Below are positions 27,957-36,603 of a stretch of DNA of 64,000 nucleotides, piece after piece (position 1 is the first letter of the stretch; every line of letters starts with the position of its first letter). The DNA comes from an uncultured Actinomycetes bacterium. Lineage in GTDB: Bacteria; Actinomycetota; Acidimicrobiia; Acidimicrobiales; RAAP-2. The stretch spans positions 1-64,000 of the forward strand of contig CAIKNP010000015.1 in assembly GCA_903828785.1 (NCBI GenBank), written 5' to 3'. The notes below the pieces were generated by a model, which ran no database searches, was not told the origin of the DNA, and saw nothing but the letters and a program-made list of their open reading frames with translations. The position numbers were made by a program, and so were the translations under genes.

Positions 27957-28574
27957 GTGGGTAACGTTTGGTTCATCGTCGTGCTCGTCCCCTCAATTAT
28001 CTTGCACGAGGTCAGTCATGGTTGGGTAGCCAATCTCTGCGGAGATCCCACTGCGAAACAGGCGGGACGATTGACACTTAACCCGATCAAGCACATTGAC
28101 CCCATTGGTTCAGTCCTGCTTCCGGCGGTCTTGGTTTTTCTCGGCGTCCCACCTTTTGGTTGGGCCAAACCGGTCCCAGTGAACATTTCGCGCCTTCGTA
28201 GCCCCCGCCGCCAAGCGCTCTACGTCTCCCTGGCCGGCCCCTTGGTCAATCTGCTTCTTTCGGGAATTGGACTGGCGCTGTGCGCCTACGCCTTCCACGT
28301 GAGTCAAAATGCTCAGCTCTTTCAGGTGGGTATCTACATCGGCGTCCCGAATCTCACCTTGGCGGTCTTTAATCTCGTGCCTATTCCGCCCCTGGACGGA
28401 TCAGCGATTATCGAACGGATAATTCCCCAGCACAAAATGCACAGCTACTACGCACTACGCGCAAGGGCCCTGCCCATTGTTATGGGACTGGTTATCCTCG
28501 ATAATTTCTCGTTTCACCTGCTGGGGAGGCTGTTCAACGACGTCATCAATTGGTGGATTTGGCTGGCGACCTAG
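27957..28574 (+). CDS. site-2 protease family (M50) membrane metalloprotease
   Basis: 205 residues with about five membrane helices. The zinc site HEVSH is at residues 17-21 in the first helix, and the second conserved motif NLVPIPPLDGS near 142-152 supplies the metal-binding Asp. There is no PDZ domain, so it is of the short group rather than RseP/Rip1. Members cut membrane-embedded substrates; the target is unknown. The GTG start has AGGAG (27947-27951) five bases upstream. Its stop interleaves with that of trpS on the other strand (28571-28574). Confidence 0.88.
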   Translation: MGNVWFIVVLVPSIILHEVSHGWVANLCGDPTAKQAGRLTLNPIKHIDPIGSVLLPAVLVFLGVPPFGWAKPVPVNISRLRSPRRQALYVSLAGPLVNLLLSGIGLALCAYAFHVSQNAQLFQVGIYIGVPNLTLAVFNLVPIPPLDGSAIIERIIPQHKMHSYYALRARALPIVMGLVILDNFSFHLLGRLFNDVINWWIWLAT

Positions 28575-29536
28575 AGTCCCATGGCCGTCGCTGCGGCGCG
28601 GTAGCGAGCCCCGGCGACTTCGTTGGCCTTCACCGCTCCCTGCTGGGCGATGCGCTCTAACTCGCTTGGTTGAGTCCGCAGTTCTTGGTAGCGCTCACGG
28701 ATGGGCGATAAGGATGAAATCACGAGTTCGGCCAGGTCTTTCTTTAAGTCACCGTAACGGCTATACGCCAAGGCCACTTCGCTCGGTGACTGCCCTGAAA
28801 AACTCGAGAAGATCTCCAGCAAATTGGCGAGACCAGGCTTGTGCTCCCAGTCGTAACGAACGTCACCGTCGGTGTCGGTGACCGCCTTCTTGATTTTCTT
28901 CTCGATGTCCGCGGGCTCGTCGAGCAGATAGAGCGTCCCCAAGGGACTCGAGAGTGACTTGGACATCTTGCGAGACGGTTCTTGGAGGTCCATGACGCGC
29001 GCCGAAGCGGGCGGTTGTACTCCTACGGGGATGGTAAAGACCTCTCCGTAACGATTGTTGAAACGCTCAGCAATGTCGCGGGTTAATTCCAGGTGCTGGC
29101 GTTGGTCGTCACCGACGGGCACTTGCTGGGCGCTGTAGAGAAGAATGTCACCCGCCATCAGGACGGGGTAGGTTAACAAGCCGACGCGATAGCCCTCTTG
29201 GCGGCCACTCTTCTCCTTGAACTGCGTCATACGACTGAGTTCGCCGTAGGAGGCGACGCATTCGAGTAGCCAACTCATCTGGGCGTGGTAGGGGACGTGG
29301 CTCTGTATGAAGAGAGTGCACTGGCTCGGATCGAGGCCTGCCGCCAACAGAGAGGCCATGGTGTCCCACGTTTGGGTCCGCAAGGCTTCGGGCTCAATTT
29401 CGAGGGTGAGGGCGTGCAGGTCCACCACGCAGTAGAACGCTTCGCTATTCTGGGCGGCGACCCACTGACGAACTGCTCCCAAGTAGTTACCCAGGTGCAT
29501 CGTTCCCGAAGGCTGAATTCCAGAAAGTATTCTCAC
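28571..29536 (-). CDS. trpS: tryptophanyl-tRNA synthetase
   Basis: 321 residues, a class I synthetase charging tRNA-Trp. The HIGH-like motif PSGTMHLGN is at residues 10-18, the KMSKS loop at RKMSKSLSS near 187-195, and the PVGDDQRQHLELTRDI segment matches bacterial TrpRS. The start is GTG at 29536; CAGAAT lies six bases upstream on the minus strand, one base off the TANNNT pattern used by other genes here, which suggests a leaderless transcript. It is convergent with the site-2 protease gene and overlaps it by 4 nt. Confidence 0.96.
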   Translation of the reverse strand: MRILSGIQPSGTMHLGNYLGAVRQWVAAQNSEAFYCVVDLHALTLEIEPEALRTQTWDTMASLLAAGLDPSQCTLFIQSHVPYHAQMSWLLECVASYGELSRMTQFKEKSGRQEGYRVGLLTYPVLMAGDILLYSAQQVPVGDDQRQHLELTRDIAERFNNRYGEVFTIPVGVQPPASARVMDLQEPSRKMSKSLSSPLGTLYLLDEPADIEKKIKKAVTDTDGDVRYDWEHKPGLANLLEIFSSFSGQSPSEVALAYSRYGDLKKDLAELVISSLSPIRERYQELRTQPSELERIAQQGAVKANEVAGARYRAAATAMGL

Positions 29537-29576
29537 CCCCTAATTCTGCCAGACACGCGGTGGGCACTAAGCAAAC

Positions 29577-29582
29577 TATGAT
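29577..29582 (+). promoter_or_regulatory. -10 box, leaderless promoter of scpA-scpB-rluB
   Basis: TATGAT followed by six bases and the scpA GTG at 29589. No Shine-Dalgarno sequence is present. Confidence 0.5.
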
Positions 29583-29588
29583 TTCCTC

Positions 29589-30365
29589 GTGACCTACGTC
29601 GTGACGACGCCGTCGTTTAGCGGCCCGATAGAGCTGCTCTTGCAGTTGATCTCCCAACACGACCTCGAGATACTGGACGTACCCTTGGCTCCCGTGGTCG
29701 ATGGCTTCGTCCTCGCATTGCGCGATGTCGCCGTGGAAATCTCTACGGACGAACTGTCCGAGTTCCTCCTCATCGCCGCCATTTTGCTAGAGATGAAAAG
29801 TCATCGACTCCTGCCTACCCGCGAGGTAGCAGAGCCCGATGAGGAATTTGTTGGCTGGGAGGAGCGCGATGTTCTCCTCGCTCGACTATGGGAGTTGCGC
29901 ACTTACGCCGCTATTGCGGACGGATTTGTATCGCTGTTCGAACGAGCGGCGCGGTCCTACCCGCGTCTGCGGGGAATAGACGCCGGTTTTGAAGTGCGAC
30001 CTCCCGACTTGCTGGCGGGCGTAACGCCCGCTCAGATTGCCACGGCCTATTTGCGCGGTATCGAGGTGAAGCCCGTGCCGGGTGTGCGCCTCCATCACGT
30101 CACTGTCGATGCGGTTACCGTGGCCGAGACCGTGGTCACCCTTTCGCAGCGCCTCCCGTCTTTGGGGCGCCTTTCGTTTCGCGACTTGATTGGTAGCGAC
30201 GCGACACGCATAGAAGTGATCGTCCATTTCTTGGCCGTCCTCGAACTCTGCAAGCTGGGTTACGTCGACTTAGGACAAGGGACGAACTTTGGTGACCTGG
30301 AAGTTGAATGGATCGACCACGCTAGGGGCGTGGACTTGGGAGGAATTGACAGTTATGAGGGATGA
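29589..30365 (+). CDS. scpA: segregation and condensation protein A
   Basis: 258 residues, the kleisin of the SMC-ScpAB complex that compacts and segregates the chromosome. The N-terminus has the family motif FSGPIELLLQLI…DLEILDVPLAPV, followed by EFLLIAAILLEMKSHRLLP, and the C-terminal winged helix (about 165-245) ends the protein. The start is GTG at 29589 with TATGAT six bases upstream. It overlaps scpB by 11 nt. The smc gene itself is not in the window. Confidence 0.94.
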   Translation: MTYVVTTPSFSGPIELLLQLISQHDLEILDVPLAPVVDGFVLALRDVAVEISTDELSEFLLIAAILLEMKSHRLLPTREVAEPDEEFVGWEERDVLLARLWELRTYAAIADGFVSLFERAARSYPRLRGIDAGFEVRPPDLLAGVTPAQIATAYLRGIEVKPVPGVRLHHVTVDAVTVAETVVTLSQRLPSLGRLSFRDLIGSDATRIEVIVHFLAVLELCKLGYVDLGQGTNFGDLEVEWIDHARGVDLGGIDSYEG

Positions 30366-30942
30366 AACTTCGCTCGAACAACGACTCGAAGCCATGATTA
30401 CGGTGGCGCTGGAGCCCGTCTCCGCGGCCGAGCTCGCCGACGTATTGGAGGTCGAGACCGCCGTTGTCACGGCGAGCTTGAATGCCCTGCGTGACGAATA
30501 CTTGGAGCAGCGACGCGGCTTTCAACTGACTGAATTGGCTTCGGGTTGGGTTATGCAGTCGTCCCCCGACGTGGCCGACACCGTCAGTCGCTTCGCCAAT
30601 CGCGACGTTTCACACCGGCTGAGTTCCGCGGCCCTGGAAACCCTGGCCATCATTGCGTACCGGCAACCCATTTCCCGAGCGCAGGTTTCGGCACTCCGTG
30701 GGGTGAATGTTGATGGAGTGGTGCGTCTCTTGGAGCAGCGGGGCTACATCGAGGAAAAGGGTCGGGCCAATGGCCCCGGCTTGCCAATCATCTACGGCAC
30801 CAGTGAACTCTTTTTGGATCGGCTCGGCTTGGCGGCCATCGACCAGTTACCACCCATTGAAAGCTTCATGGAGCCCATCGAGGCGGCCTTGGCAGTGGCT
30901 GACCACATCATCAATGCCGGTGCCGACGTTGAGGCCTCGTAG
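30355..30942 (+). CDS. scpB: segregation and condensation protein B
   Basis: About 195 residues with tandem winged-helix domains. ScpB dimers bind the middle of ScpA. Family hallmarks are LSSAALETLAIIAYRQPISRAQVSALRGVNVDGVV and the RGYIEEKGRANGPGLPI region with YGTSELFLDRLGL. The frame is open upstream, but the ATG at 30355 gives a normal N-terminus and an 11-nt overlap with scpA. Its stop overlaps the rluB GTG as TAGTG. Confidence 0.95.
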   Translation: MRDETSLEQRLEAMITVALEPVSAAELADVLEVETAVVTASLNALRDEYLEQRRGFQLTELASGWVMQSSPDVADTVSRFANRDVSHRLSSAALETLAIIAYRQPISRAQVSALRGVNVDGVVRLLEQRGYIEEKGRANGPGLPIIYGTSELFLDRLGLAAIDQLPPIESFMEPIEAALAVADHIINAGADVEAS

Positions 30943-31688
30943 TGGTTGAGGGCGAGGGCGAGCGCCTACAGAAGGTTTTGGCTCGCGCGGGTTACGGCTC
31001 GAGACGAACCTGCGAGATTCTTATTGATCAAGGTCGAGTCACGATTGATGGTCGAGTGGCGCACTTGGGCAATCGCATCGACCCCGCCGTGAATGTGGTG
31101 TGCGTCGACGGCAAGTTGGCTCCCATCGTCGACGGAACAATTTACTTCTTGGTCAACAAACCCACCGGCGTCGTTACCACCGCTTACGATCCCCAAGGAC
31201 GTCCCAGCATCCTGGAGCTCGTGCACGCCCCAGTGCGAGTGTTTCCGGTAGGTCGCCTCGACATGGATACCGAAGGACTGATTCTGGTGACGAATGACGG
31301 ACGTCTAGCGCACCTCTTGACGCACCCTTCTTCGGGAATTCAAAAGGAGTATTTGGCGCGCGTGCAGGGTGACCCCTCACCCGGGGCTCTGCGACGTCTG
31401 CGCGAAGGAGTCGAACTGGAAGATGGGCGTACGGCGCCAGCGCAAGTCAGTCGGGTCAGTGAGGGACTTCTGCGCATTGTCATTCACGAAGGTCGCAATC
31501 GTCAGGTGCGGCGAATGTGTGAAGCCATCGGCCATGACGTCCTTCGTCTCGTGCGTACTCGTATCGGTCCACTCAGCGATCCGAACCTGACGCCGGGCTC
31601 CAATCGCCAACTCTCCCAGAGCGAGGTGCGTCGACTGATGGACGCAGTTGGAATGACGAAGGACATCGCCTCTACGATGCCTGTATGA
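30942..31688 (+). CDS. rluB: 23S rRNA pseudouridine synthase, RluB family
   Basis: 248 residues. An N-terminal S4 RNA-binding domain (RLQKVLARAGYGSRRTCE, residues 5-65) is followed by the RsuA/RluB catalytic domain with the active Asp in GRLDMDTEGL near residue 108 and the EGRNRQVRRMCEAIGH motif. RluB-type enzymes modify U2605 of 23S rRNA (E. coli numbering). GTG start from a TAGTG junction with scpB; 4-nt overlap with aroH. scpA-scpB-rluB is a conserved trio. Confidence 0.94.
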   Translation: MVEGEGERLQKVLARAGYGSRRTCEILIDQGRVTIDGRVAHLGNRIDPAVNVVCVDGKLAPIVDGTIYFLVNKPTGVVTTAYDPQGRPSILELVHAPVRVFPVGRLDMDTEGLILVTNDGRLAHLLTHPSSGIQKEYLARVQGDPSPGALRRLREGVELEDGRTAPAQVSRVSEGLLRIVIHEGRNRQVRRMCEAIGHDVLRLVRTRIGPLSDPNLTPGSNRQLSQSEVRRLMDAVGMTKDIASTMPV

Positions 31689-32053
31689 CAATTCCTATGG
31701 TGCGAGCGCTGCGCGGCGCAATTACGTGCGACCACGACACTCCCGAAGAGATTGGCGACGCTGCTCGGGAAGTTGTTCGGGCCATGCTGGAACGCAATTC
31801 CTTGACCTCGAGTGACGTCATCAGCATCCTGTTCACCACCACGCCGGACTTAACCAGTGGTTTTCCCGCCACCGCGGTGCGGCTCGATGGCTTCGAGGAA
31901 GTGCCGCTCATGGGTGCCGCTGAAATTCCGGTGGCGTCAGCATTGCCTCGCGTGATTCGGGTGATGATGCACGCGTATTCGTCGGCGCCCCGCTCGGAGA
32001 TTCGCCACGTCTATTTGCGCGGCGCGGTAGTGCTTCGGAGCGATCTTGACTGA
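31685..32053 (+). CDS. aroH: chorismate mutase, AroH type
   Basis: 122 residues, the monofunctional trimeric chorismate mutase found in Bacillus and actinobacteria. It rearranges chorismate to prephenate. The family pattern is clear: VRALRGAITCDHDTPEEI at the N-terminus (Arg8 region), LFTTTPDLTSGFPATAVR, EVPLMGAAEIPV, and RHVYLRGAVVLR at the end, which carries the catalytic Arg. It overlaps rluB by 4 nt and tyrA by 8 nt, so the prephenate made here can be passed on by the next gene product. Confidence 0.94.
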   Translation: MTIPMVRALRGAITCDHDTPEEIGDAAREVVRAMLERNSLTSSDVISILFTTTPDLTSGFPATAVRLDGFEEVPLMGAAEIPVASALPRVIRVMMHAYSSAPRSEIRHVYLRGAVVLRSDLD

Positions 32054-33110
32054 TCGCCGTGCGCACGTTGTGGGATTAGGGCTTATCGGTGCATCGGTGT
32101 CCCTGGCGCTCCGCGATGCGGGCTGGATGGTGTCAGGAAACGACATCGAGCCCGAGGTTGAGGTTTCGGCAGTGCGCGAGGGCGTGATCGAGCAGGTCGG
32201 GCCGCATGCTTCCACCCGTTTCGTCGTCGTGGCGACCCCCGCCGGGGTGGTTGCACAGGTATTGCGTTCCTTGTTTGTCACACTCAGTGACCGGAACGTT
32301 ATTTTCACTGACGTGGCCGGAGTGAAGCGCGACATTGTCGAATCAATCGATGACCCCCGCTTCCTCGGAGGGCACCCCATGGCGGGTTCCGAACTTCGGG
32401 GCCTCCGAGGCGCTCGGGCTGATCTCTTTAGCGGATGCACGTGGATTCTCACGCCAACCGAGGCCACTTCGGCAGACCTCTACACCCGTCTGCACGGCAT
32501 ACTGCGCGAGCTCGAAGCATCGGTCGTCGCGGTGTCGGCGATCGACCACGACCGACTCGTCGCACTGGCGAGCCACGTGCCCCACGTGCTCGCCGGAACT
32601 CTGATGAACCAAGCGGCGGAAGCGGCCCAAGAAGACGCCGTTCTGCTGCAACTGGCGGCCGGGGGCTTTCGCGATATGACGAGAATTGCCGCTGGTGATC
32701 CGACCATTTGGCCAGACATTCTCATTCAGAATCGTGAGGCCATTAGTGAAGGATTGTTGGCCATTGAGCATCGTCTGGCGTCCACGCGAGCGGCCCTGGC
32801 CGCCGGGGACCGTGGCCGGATCGAAGCGTCGCTGCAAACAGCCTCGGTAGCCCGACGCCTCTTACCGGGCCGCGCATTGGCGAGTGATCAGATGACCTAT
32901 CTACGAGTGCCCATGCCTGACCGCCCCGGCGTCTTGGCGACCATCACCATGATTGCTTCGGAATTATTGGTGAATATTTACGATATTGAAATCGCCCACG
33001 GCATCGAGGGGGAGCGGGGAACCCTGCTCCTCACAGTTGATTTAGCGCAAGCCGACGTGTTTCAAGAGGCACTCGTTCGAGCCTCCTTCGTGGTGGGACG
33101 CGAACAATGA
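32046..33110 (+). CDS. tyrA: prephenate dehydrogenase with C-terminal ACT domain
   Basis: 354 residues. The NAD(P)-binding motif GLGLIGAS is near 10-17, GGHPMAGSE (with the catalytic His) near 113-121, and SHVPHVLAGTL near 178. After residue 285 an ACT domain (PDRPGVLATITMIASE) probably binds an aromatic amino acid for feedback control. The start is TTG at 32046, giving an 8-nt overlap with aroH. It overlaps aroA by 4 nt. It oxidises prephenate for tyrosine synthesis; arogenate as substrate cannot be excluded. Confidence 0.93.
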   Translation: MTDRRAHVVGLGLIGASVSLALRDAGWMVSGNDIEPEVEVSAVREGVIEQVGPHASTRFVVVATPAGVVAQVLRSLFVTLSDRNVIFTDVAGVKRDIVESIDDPRFLGGHPMAGSELRGLRGARADLFSGCTWILTPTEATSADLYTRLHGILRELEASVVAVSAIDHDRLVALASHVPHVLAGTLMNQAAEAAQEDAVLLQLAAGGFRDMTRIAAGDPTIWPDILIQNREAISEGLLAIEHRLASTRAALAAGDRGRIEASLQTASVARRLLPGRALASDQMTYLRVPMPDRPGVLATITMIASELLVNIYDIEIAHGIEGERGTLLLTVDLAQADVFQEALVRASFVVGREQ

Positions 33111-34384
33111 CCGCCGTTGTTATTTCCAAAGCAACCCAACTGCGCGGTTCGGTGCGGGTGCCCGGGGACAAGAGCGCCTCCCACCGCGCCTTGATGCTAA
33201 GCGCACTGGCTGATGGGGTCAGTACCATTGCGGGTCTTTCCCCCGGCCTCGACGTCCGTGGAACGAGCGACATTATTCAACAACTCGGTGCCAAGCGTGT
33301 CGATGACGCGGGCCTGGTGAGTATCGAAGGTCCTTCGGCGGGACTCGTGAGCTCAGCTAGTGATTTGGATTGTGGCAATTCCGGCACCACCATGCGTTTG
33401 CTCACTGGCCTACTGAGTGCCGTGGACGGAAAGCACCGCCTCAAGGGTGATCCCTCACTGTCACAACGACCCATGGACCGGGTGGCCGTACCCCTTCGGC
33501 TCATGGGTGCGGAGATCAGCGGAGTAGGGCAGCGGGTGCTTGCACCACTGACGGTGACCGGCTCGACGCTGCGAGGAATCAACTACAACATTCCCGTTCC
33601 CAGTGCGCAGGTAAAGTCGGCAATCATTCTGGCTGGGCTCAGCGCCAGCGACACCACCGTGATCACCGAAGCTGTTCGTACCCGAACCACGACTGAGGAT
33701 ATGCTGCGCGATTGTGGCGTTGATGTCGTGAGCAACCTTCTCGGCGCTGGTCGGGAGGTGACCATTACACCAGGACGACCACGATCCCACCACTGGCAAG
33801 TACCCGCTGATCCCTCCCAGGCCGCTTTCTTCTGCGTGCTCGGCGCCATTCATCACGACGGGGATATTCGAGTTGAGAATGTGGAAGCAAGCGACGAACG
33901 TATTGGCTTTCTCAAGGTGCTCGAACGCATGGGGGCTTCGCTGCGGATAGAGCGCGTAGGGGCCGCTGTGGATATCACCGCTCGGTCGTCGCAGTTGCAC
34001 GCCACCGAAATTCATTCCAATGAGATCCCGTCCGTAGATGAGGCACCAATACTGACTATCGCCGCCGCGGCGGCGAGCGGGACGACCGCCTTTCGTGACA
34101 TGGGTGAACTTCGGCTCAAGGAGTCCGATCGCTTCGAAGGCTGCCTCACCCTGGCTCGCTCTCTCGGCGCCCGCGCCTGGAGCGAAGGGGATGACTTCTT
34201 CGTCGAGGGTCTAGGAGGTGCCAGTGCCTTCACGACCTTCTCAATTGAGGCGGGACTGGACCATCGCATTGTTATGTCTAGTGCAGTTGCGGGTGTGGCA
34301 GGAAACGGTTGCACTATCCACGGTGCCGATACCGTTGCCTCGTCGTATCCCCATTTCTTCGACGACGTCCGGCGCCTCCAATGA
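33107..34384 (+). CDS. aroA: 3-phosphoshikimate 1-carboxyvinyltransferase (EPSP synthase)
   Basis: 425 residues, normal length. It joins phosphoenolpyruvate to shikimate 3-phosphate. Motifs: PGDKSASHRALML near 17-29, DCGNSGTTMRLLTGLLS near 88-104, GDPSLSQRPMDRV near 114-126, and LRLKESDRFEG near 335. Gly in GNSGTTMR is in the position that sets glyphosate sensitivity in class I enzymes. The order aroH-tyrA-aroA groups the chorismate branch around its neighbours. It overlaps cmk by 4 nt. Confidence 0.96.
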   Translation: MTAVVISKATQLRGSVRVPGDKSASHRALMLSALADGVSTIAGLSPGLDVRGTSDIIQQLGAKRVDDAGLVSIEGPSAGLVSSASDLDCGNSGTTMRLLTGLLSAVDGKHRLKGDPSLSQRPMDRVAVPLRLMGAEISGVGQRVLAPLTVTGSTLRGINYNIPVPSAQVKSAIILAGLSASDTTVITEAVRTRTTTEDMLRDCGVDVVSNLLGAGREVTITPGRPRSHHWQVPADPSQAAFFCVLGAIHHDGDIRVENVEASDERIGFLKVLERMGASLRIERVGAAVDITARSSQLHATEIHSNEIPSVDEAPILTIAAAAASGTTAFRDMGELRLKESDRFEGCLTLARSLGARAWSEGDDFFVEGLGGASAFTTFSIEAGLDHRIVMSSAVAGVAGNGCTIHGADTVASSYPHFFDDVRRLQ

Positions 34385-34989
34385 GCGAGGTCATTGCCAT
34401 CGACGGGCCCGCCGGCTCTGGCAAGTCGACCGTCGCTCGTGCGGTGGCTGAGCGTCTGGGCTGGACCTATTTGGACACTGGTGCCATGTACCGGGCGCTG
34501 GCAATCGCGGCCCGCCGCCGGGGATTCAACATTGAAGACGAGGTAGCTCTCGGAGCGCTCAGCCAGAGCGCGAAGCTCGAGTTAGGCGAAAGAGTGTTGG
34601 TAGATGGTGATGACGTCACCGACGACTTGCGCTTGGACAGGACGAATCGCGATGTTTCAATCGTGGCGGCTAACGCGGAAGTTCGCTCCAGCATGGTGCA
34701 GCGTCAGCGCGATTACGTAGCCACCGCCCCCGGTGGTGTCGTCGTCGAAGGTCGTGACATCACAACCGTGGTCTTTCCCGACGCCCGACTTAAGATTTTC
34801 TTGACCGCAAGCCTCGAGGAGCGTGCTCGCCGCCGCGGCGAGGAAGACGTCGAATCCATTGCGCGCCGCGACGAGGCGGACAGCACGCGAACGACATCGC
34901 CACTACGTAAAGCAGACGATGCGTTGTTCATCGATACCACCGGTCGTTCAGTTGATCTCATTGTGGAAGAGATCGTTCAATGCCTGTAA
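34381..34989 (+). CDS. cmk: cytidylate kinase
   Basis: About 202 residues from the ATG at 34381, which overlaps the aroA stop as ATGA; the frame is open further upstream but inside aroA. It phosphorylates CMP and dCMP. The P-loop IDGPAGSGKSTVA is at 6-18, the CMP-binding DTGAMYRA near 32-39, and EGRDITTVVFPDA near 124. aroA-cmk adjacency is widespread in bacteria. plsC starts 10 nt before its end. Confidence 0.95.
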   Translation: MSEVIAIDGPAGSGKSTVARAVAERLGWTYLDTGAMYRALAIAARRRGFNIEDEVALGALSQSAKLELGERVLVDGDDVTDDLRLDRTNRDVSIVAANAEVRSSMVQRQRDYVATAPGGVVVEGRDITTVVFPDARLKIFLTASLEERARRRGEEDVESIARRDEADSTRTTSPLRKADDALFIDTTGRSVDLIVEEIVQCL

Positions 34990-35636
34990 CGCCCGGCCTT
35001 CATCTCAACCCGAAGAAGACCTGGTTCTACTTGACCGTCTCGGGGATTATTCGCTTTCTCTCACTCGTGGTCTACCGGCCCACCATCGTGGGACGTGAAA
35101 ATATTCCTCTAAAGGGGCCCGTGATTATCGCTCCGATCCACCGCTCGAATGCCGACTTTGCTTTTTCACTCTTCCTCTCAAGGCGAAAAATCTTCTTCAT
35201 GTCCAAGGATTCCCTCTTCCGCGTGGCCTTACTCGGGCCGGCAATTGCGACCCTGGGAGCCTTCCCGGTGAACCGGGCCAGTGCCGACCGAGAGTCGATG
35301 CGCGCTTCCGAAGCGGTGCTCGAAGCAGGCGAGGCGCTCTTGCTCTTTCCCGAGGGAACTAGAAAATTTGGGCCGTCGGTTCTCGATTTGCGAGACGGGG
35401 CAATGTTTATCGCCGGTCGCACCCAAGCGTCGGTGGTGCCGGTGGGCATAGCGGGATCCGACCACCTCTTTGGGCCCAAGGGGAACCGCCACTGGCCCCA
35501 CGTACGCATCGTCATTGGAGCCCCGATTTTGCCACCGCGCAACGAGGGACGAGTATCGCGCCGTGAGGTAAGCGCAAAGACTGAAGAACTACGCGTGGCC
35601 CTGCAGGCGGCCTACCACGAAGCTTTAGCTAATTAG
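34980..35636 (+). CDS. plsC: 1-acyl-sn-glycerol-3-phosphate acyltransferase family protein
   Basis: 218 residues. The acyltransferase motifs are HRSNAD (the HxxxxD catalytic dyad, near 51-56) and FPEGTRKFG (near 122-130). It likely acylates lysophosphatidic acid at the inner membrane face; one hydrophobic N-terminal segment (about 16-30) can anchor it. A cmk-plsC-der arrangement occurs in many Gram-positives. The stop interleaves with that of the convergent GT2 gene (35633-35636). Confidence 0.9.
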   Translation: MPVTPGLHLNPKKTWFYLTVSGIIRFLSLVVYRPTIVGRENIPLKGPVIIAPIHRSNADFAFSLFLSRRKIFFMSKDSLFRVALLGPAIATLGAFPVNRASADRESMRASEAVLEAGEALLLFPEGTRKFGPSVLDLRDGAMFIAGRTQASVVPVGIAGSDHLFGPKGNRHWPHVRIVIGAPILPPRNEGRVSRREVSAKTEELRVALQAAYHEALAN

Positions 35637-36451
35637 GCCGTGCGGGCCAAGCGCCGAGCGCGACTGTACGTGCCAAACACCACGCGGGCGTAGCGGAAAC
35701 CGAAGAGCCAGTTCTTGCCCTTTTTCGTAGTTCCTGAGGCGCGCGGGTGCCACACCGTTGGGACGTCGGCTGGTCGATAGCCCAACTTCATGCAAATGAT
35801 GAGAAGCTCCGCCGTTTGGTACTGATCCTGAATGAGGTGATCGACTGCTTGCGCCAGCATGGACACGCGCAGACCTCGGTAGCCGGTAGAGGTGTCGGTG
35901 ATCTTCGTACCGCACATCTTGTTCACGATGAAGGAGAAGAACCGCACCCCCGTCTTGCGAACGGCGTCGGATGTCTTGTCCTCGCCGAGGACGCGACTGG
36001 TGAGTACGAAGTCCGCGGTGTCGTTAGCTAGCGGAGCCAAGATGTTCGGCAATTCGGCGGGGTCGTTCTGGCCATCGGCATCGAGAGTGAGGCAGTACTT
36101 AACGTTATTGGCGACGCAGTATCGATAGGTGACCTGGAGGGCGACGCCGTGGCCCAGGTTGACGGGGAATTCAAACACTTTGACCCCGGGGTACTGGCGA
36201 GCCACCTCGGCCGTGCGGTCGTCGCCGCCATCGACCACCACGAAGACCGTAAACGGGGCACCGTTGATAGTCGAGGGCATTTTGGCGAGCACGTCACCAA
36301 TATTCTTCTCTTCCTCGTACGCGCAAAGGGACACCAGAATCTCTTCGGGCTTGAAGTTCGGGTAGTCGGCGTCGAAGCGCTCCTGGGCCTGGGCTATCGC
36401 GAAGGAACGCAAGCGTTCCATGCGCTTCCTCTCTAGATCAACGTGCGACAC
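35633..36451 (-). CDS. family 2 glycosyltransferase (polyprenyl-phosphate sugar transferase-like)
   Basis: 272 residues. A GT-A fold glycosyltransferase with VSLCAYEEEKNIGDVL near 40, VVDGGDDRT, and DADGQNDP (DxD metal site) near 125. The pattern resembles dolichyl/polyprenol-phosphate mannose synthases and related UDP-sugar transferases, but no C-terminal membrane anchor is visible. The start is GTG at 36451 with an AAGGAG ribosome binding site five bases upstream. Substrate unknown. ispH on the same strand lies about 150 bases upstream. Confidence 0.85.
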   Translation of the reverse strand: MSHVDLERKRMERLRSFAIAQAQERFDADYPNFKPEEILVSLCAYEEEKNIGDVLAKMPSTINGAPFTVFVVVDGGDDRTAEVARQYPGVKVFEFPVNLGHGVALQVTYRYCVANNVKYCLTLDADGQNDPAELPNILAPLANDTADFVLTSRVLGEDKTSDAVRKTGVRFFSFIVNKMCGTKITDTSTGYRGLRVSMLAQAVDHLIQDQYQTAELLIICMKLGYRPADVPTVWHPRASGTTKKGKNWLFGFRYARVVFGTYSRARRLARTA

Positions 36452-36471
36452 CCTACTCCTTTAGGTACATT

Positions 36472-36493
36472 GCGTTGCACAACAAGGCAACGC
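36472..36493 (-). promoter_or_regulatory. inverted repeat upstream of the GT2 gene
   Basis: GCGTTGC and GCAACGC flank 8 bases, about 20-40 bases before the GT2 GTG start. A dyad here could be an operator or a hairpin ending the ispH transcript; no T-run follows on either strand. Confidence 0.3.
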
Positions 36494-36603
36494 GGTGAAT
36501 CAAAGTTTCTTCTTCAAAAGCTCTTCACGGCGAACATCTCTATCGGCCGAGCAAAACGCTTCTTTAAGTAAGCATCCTACTCGTTCGGGGTGGAAAATGG
36601 TGC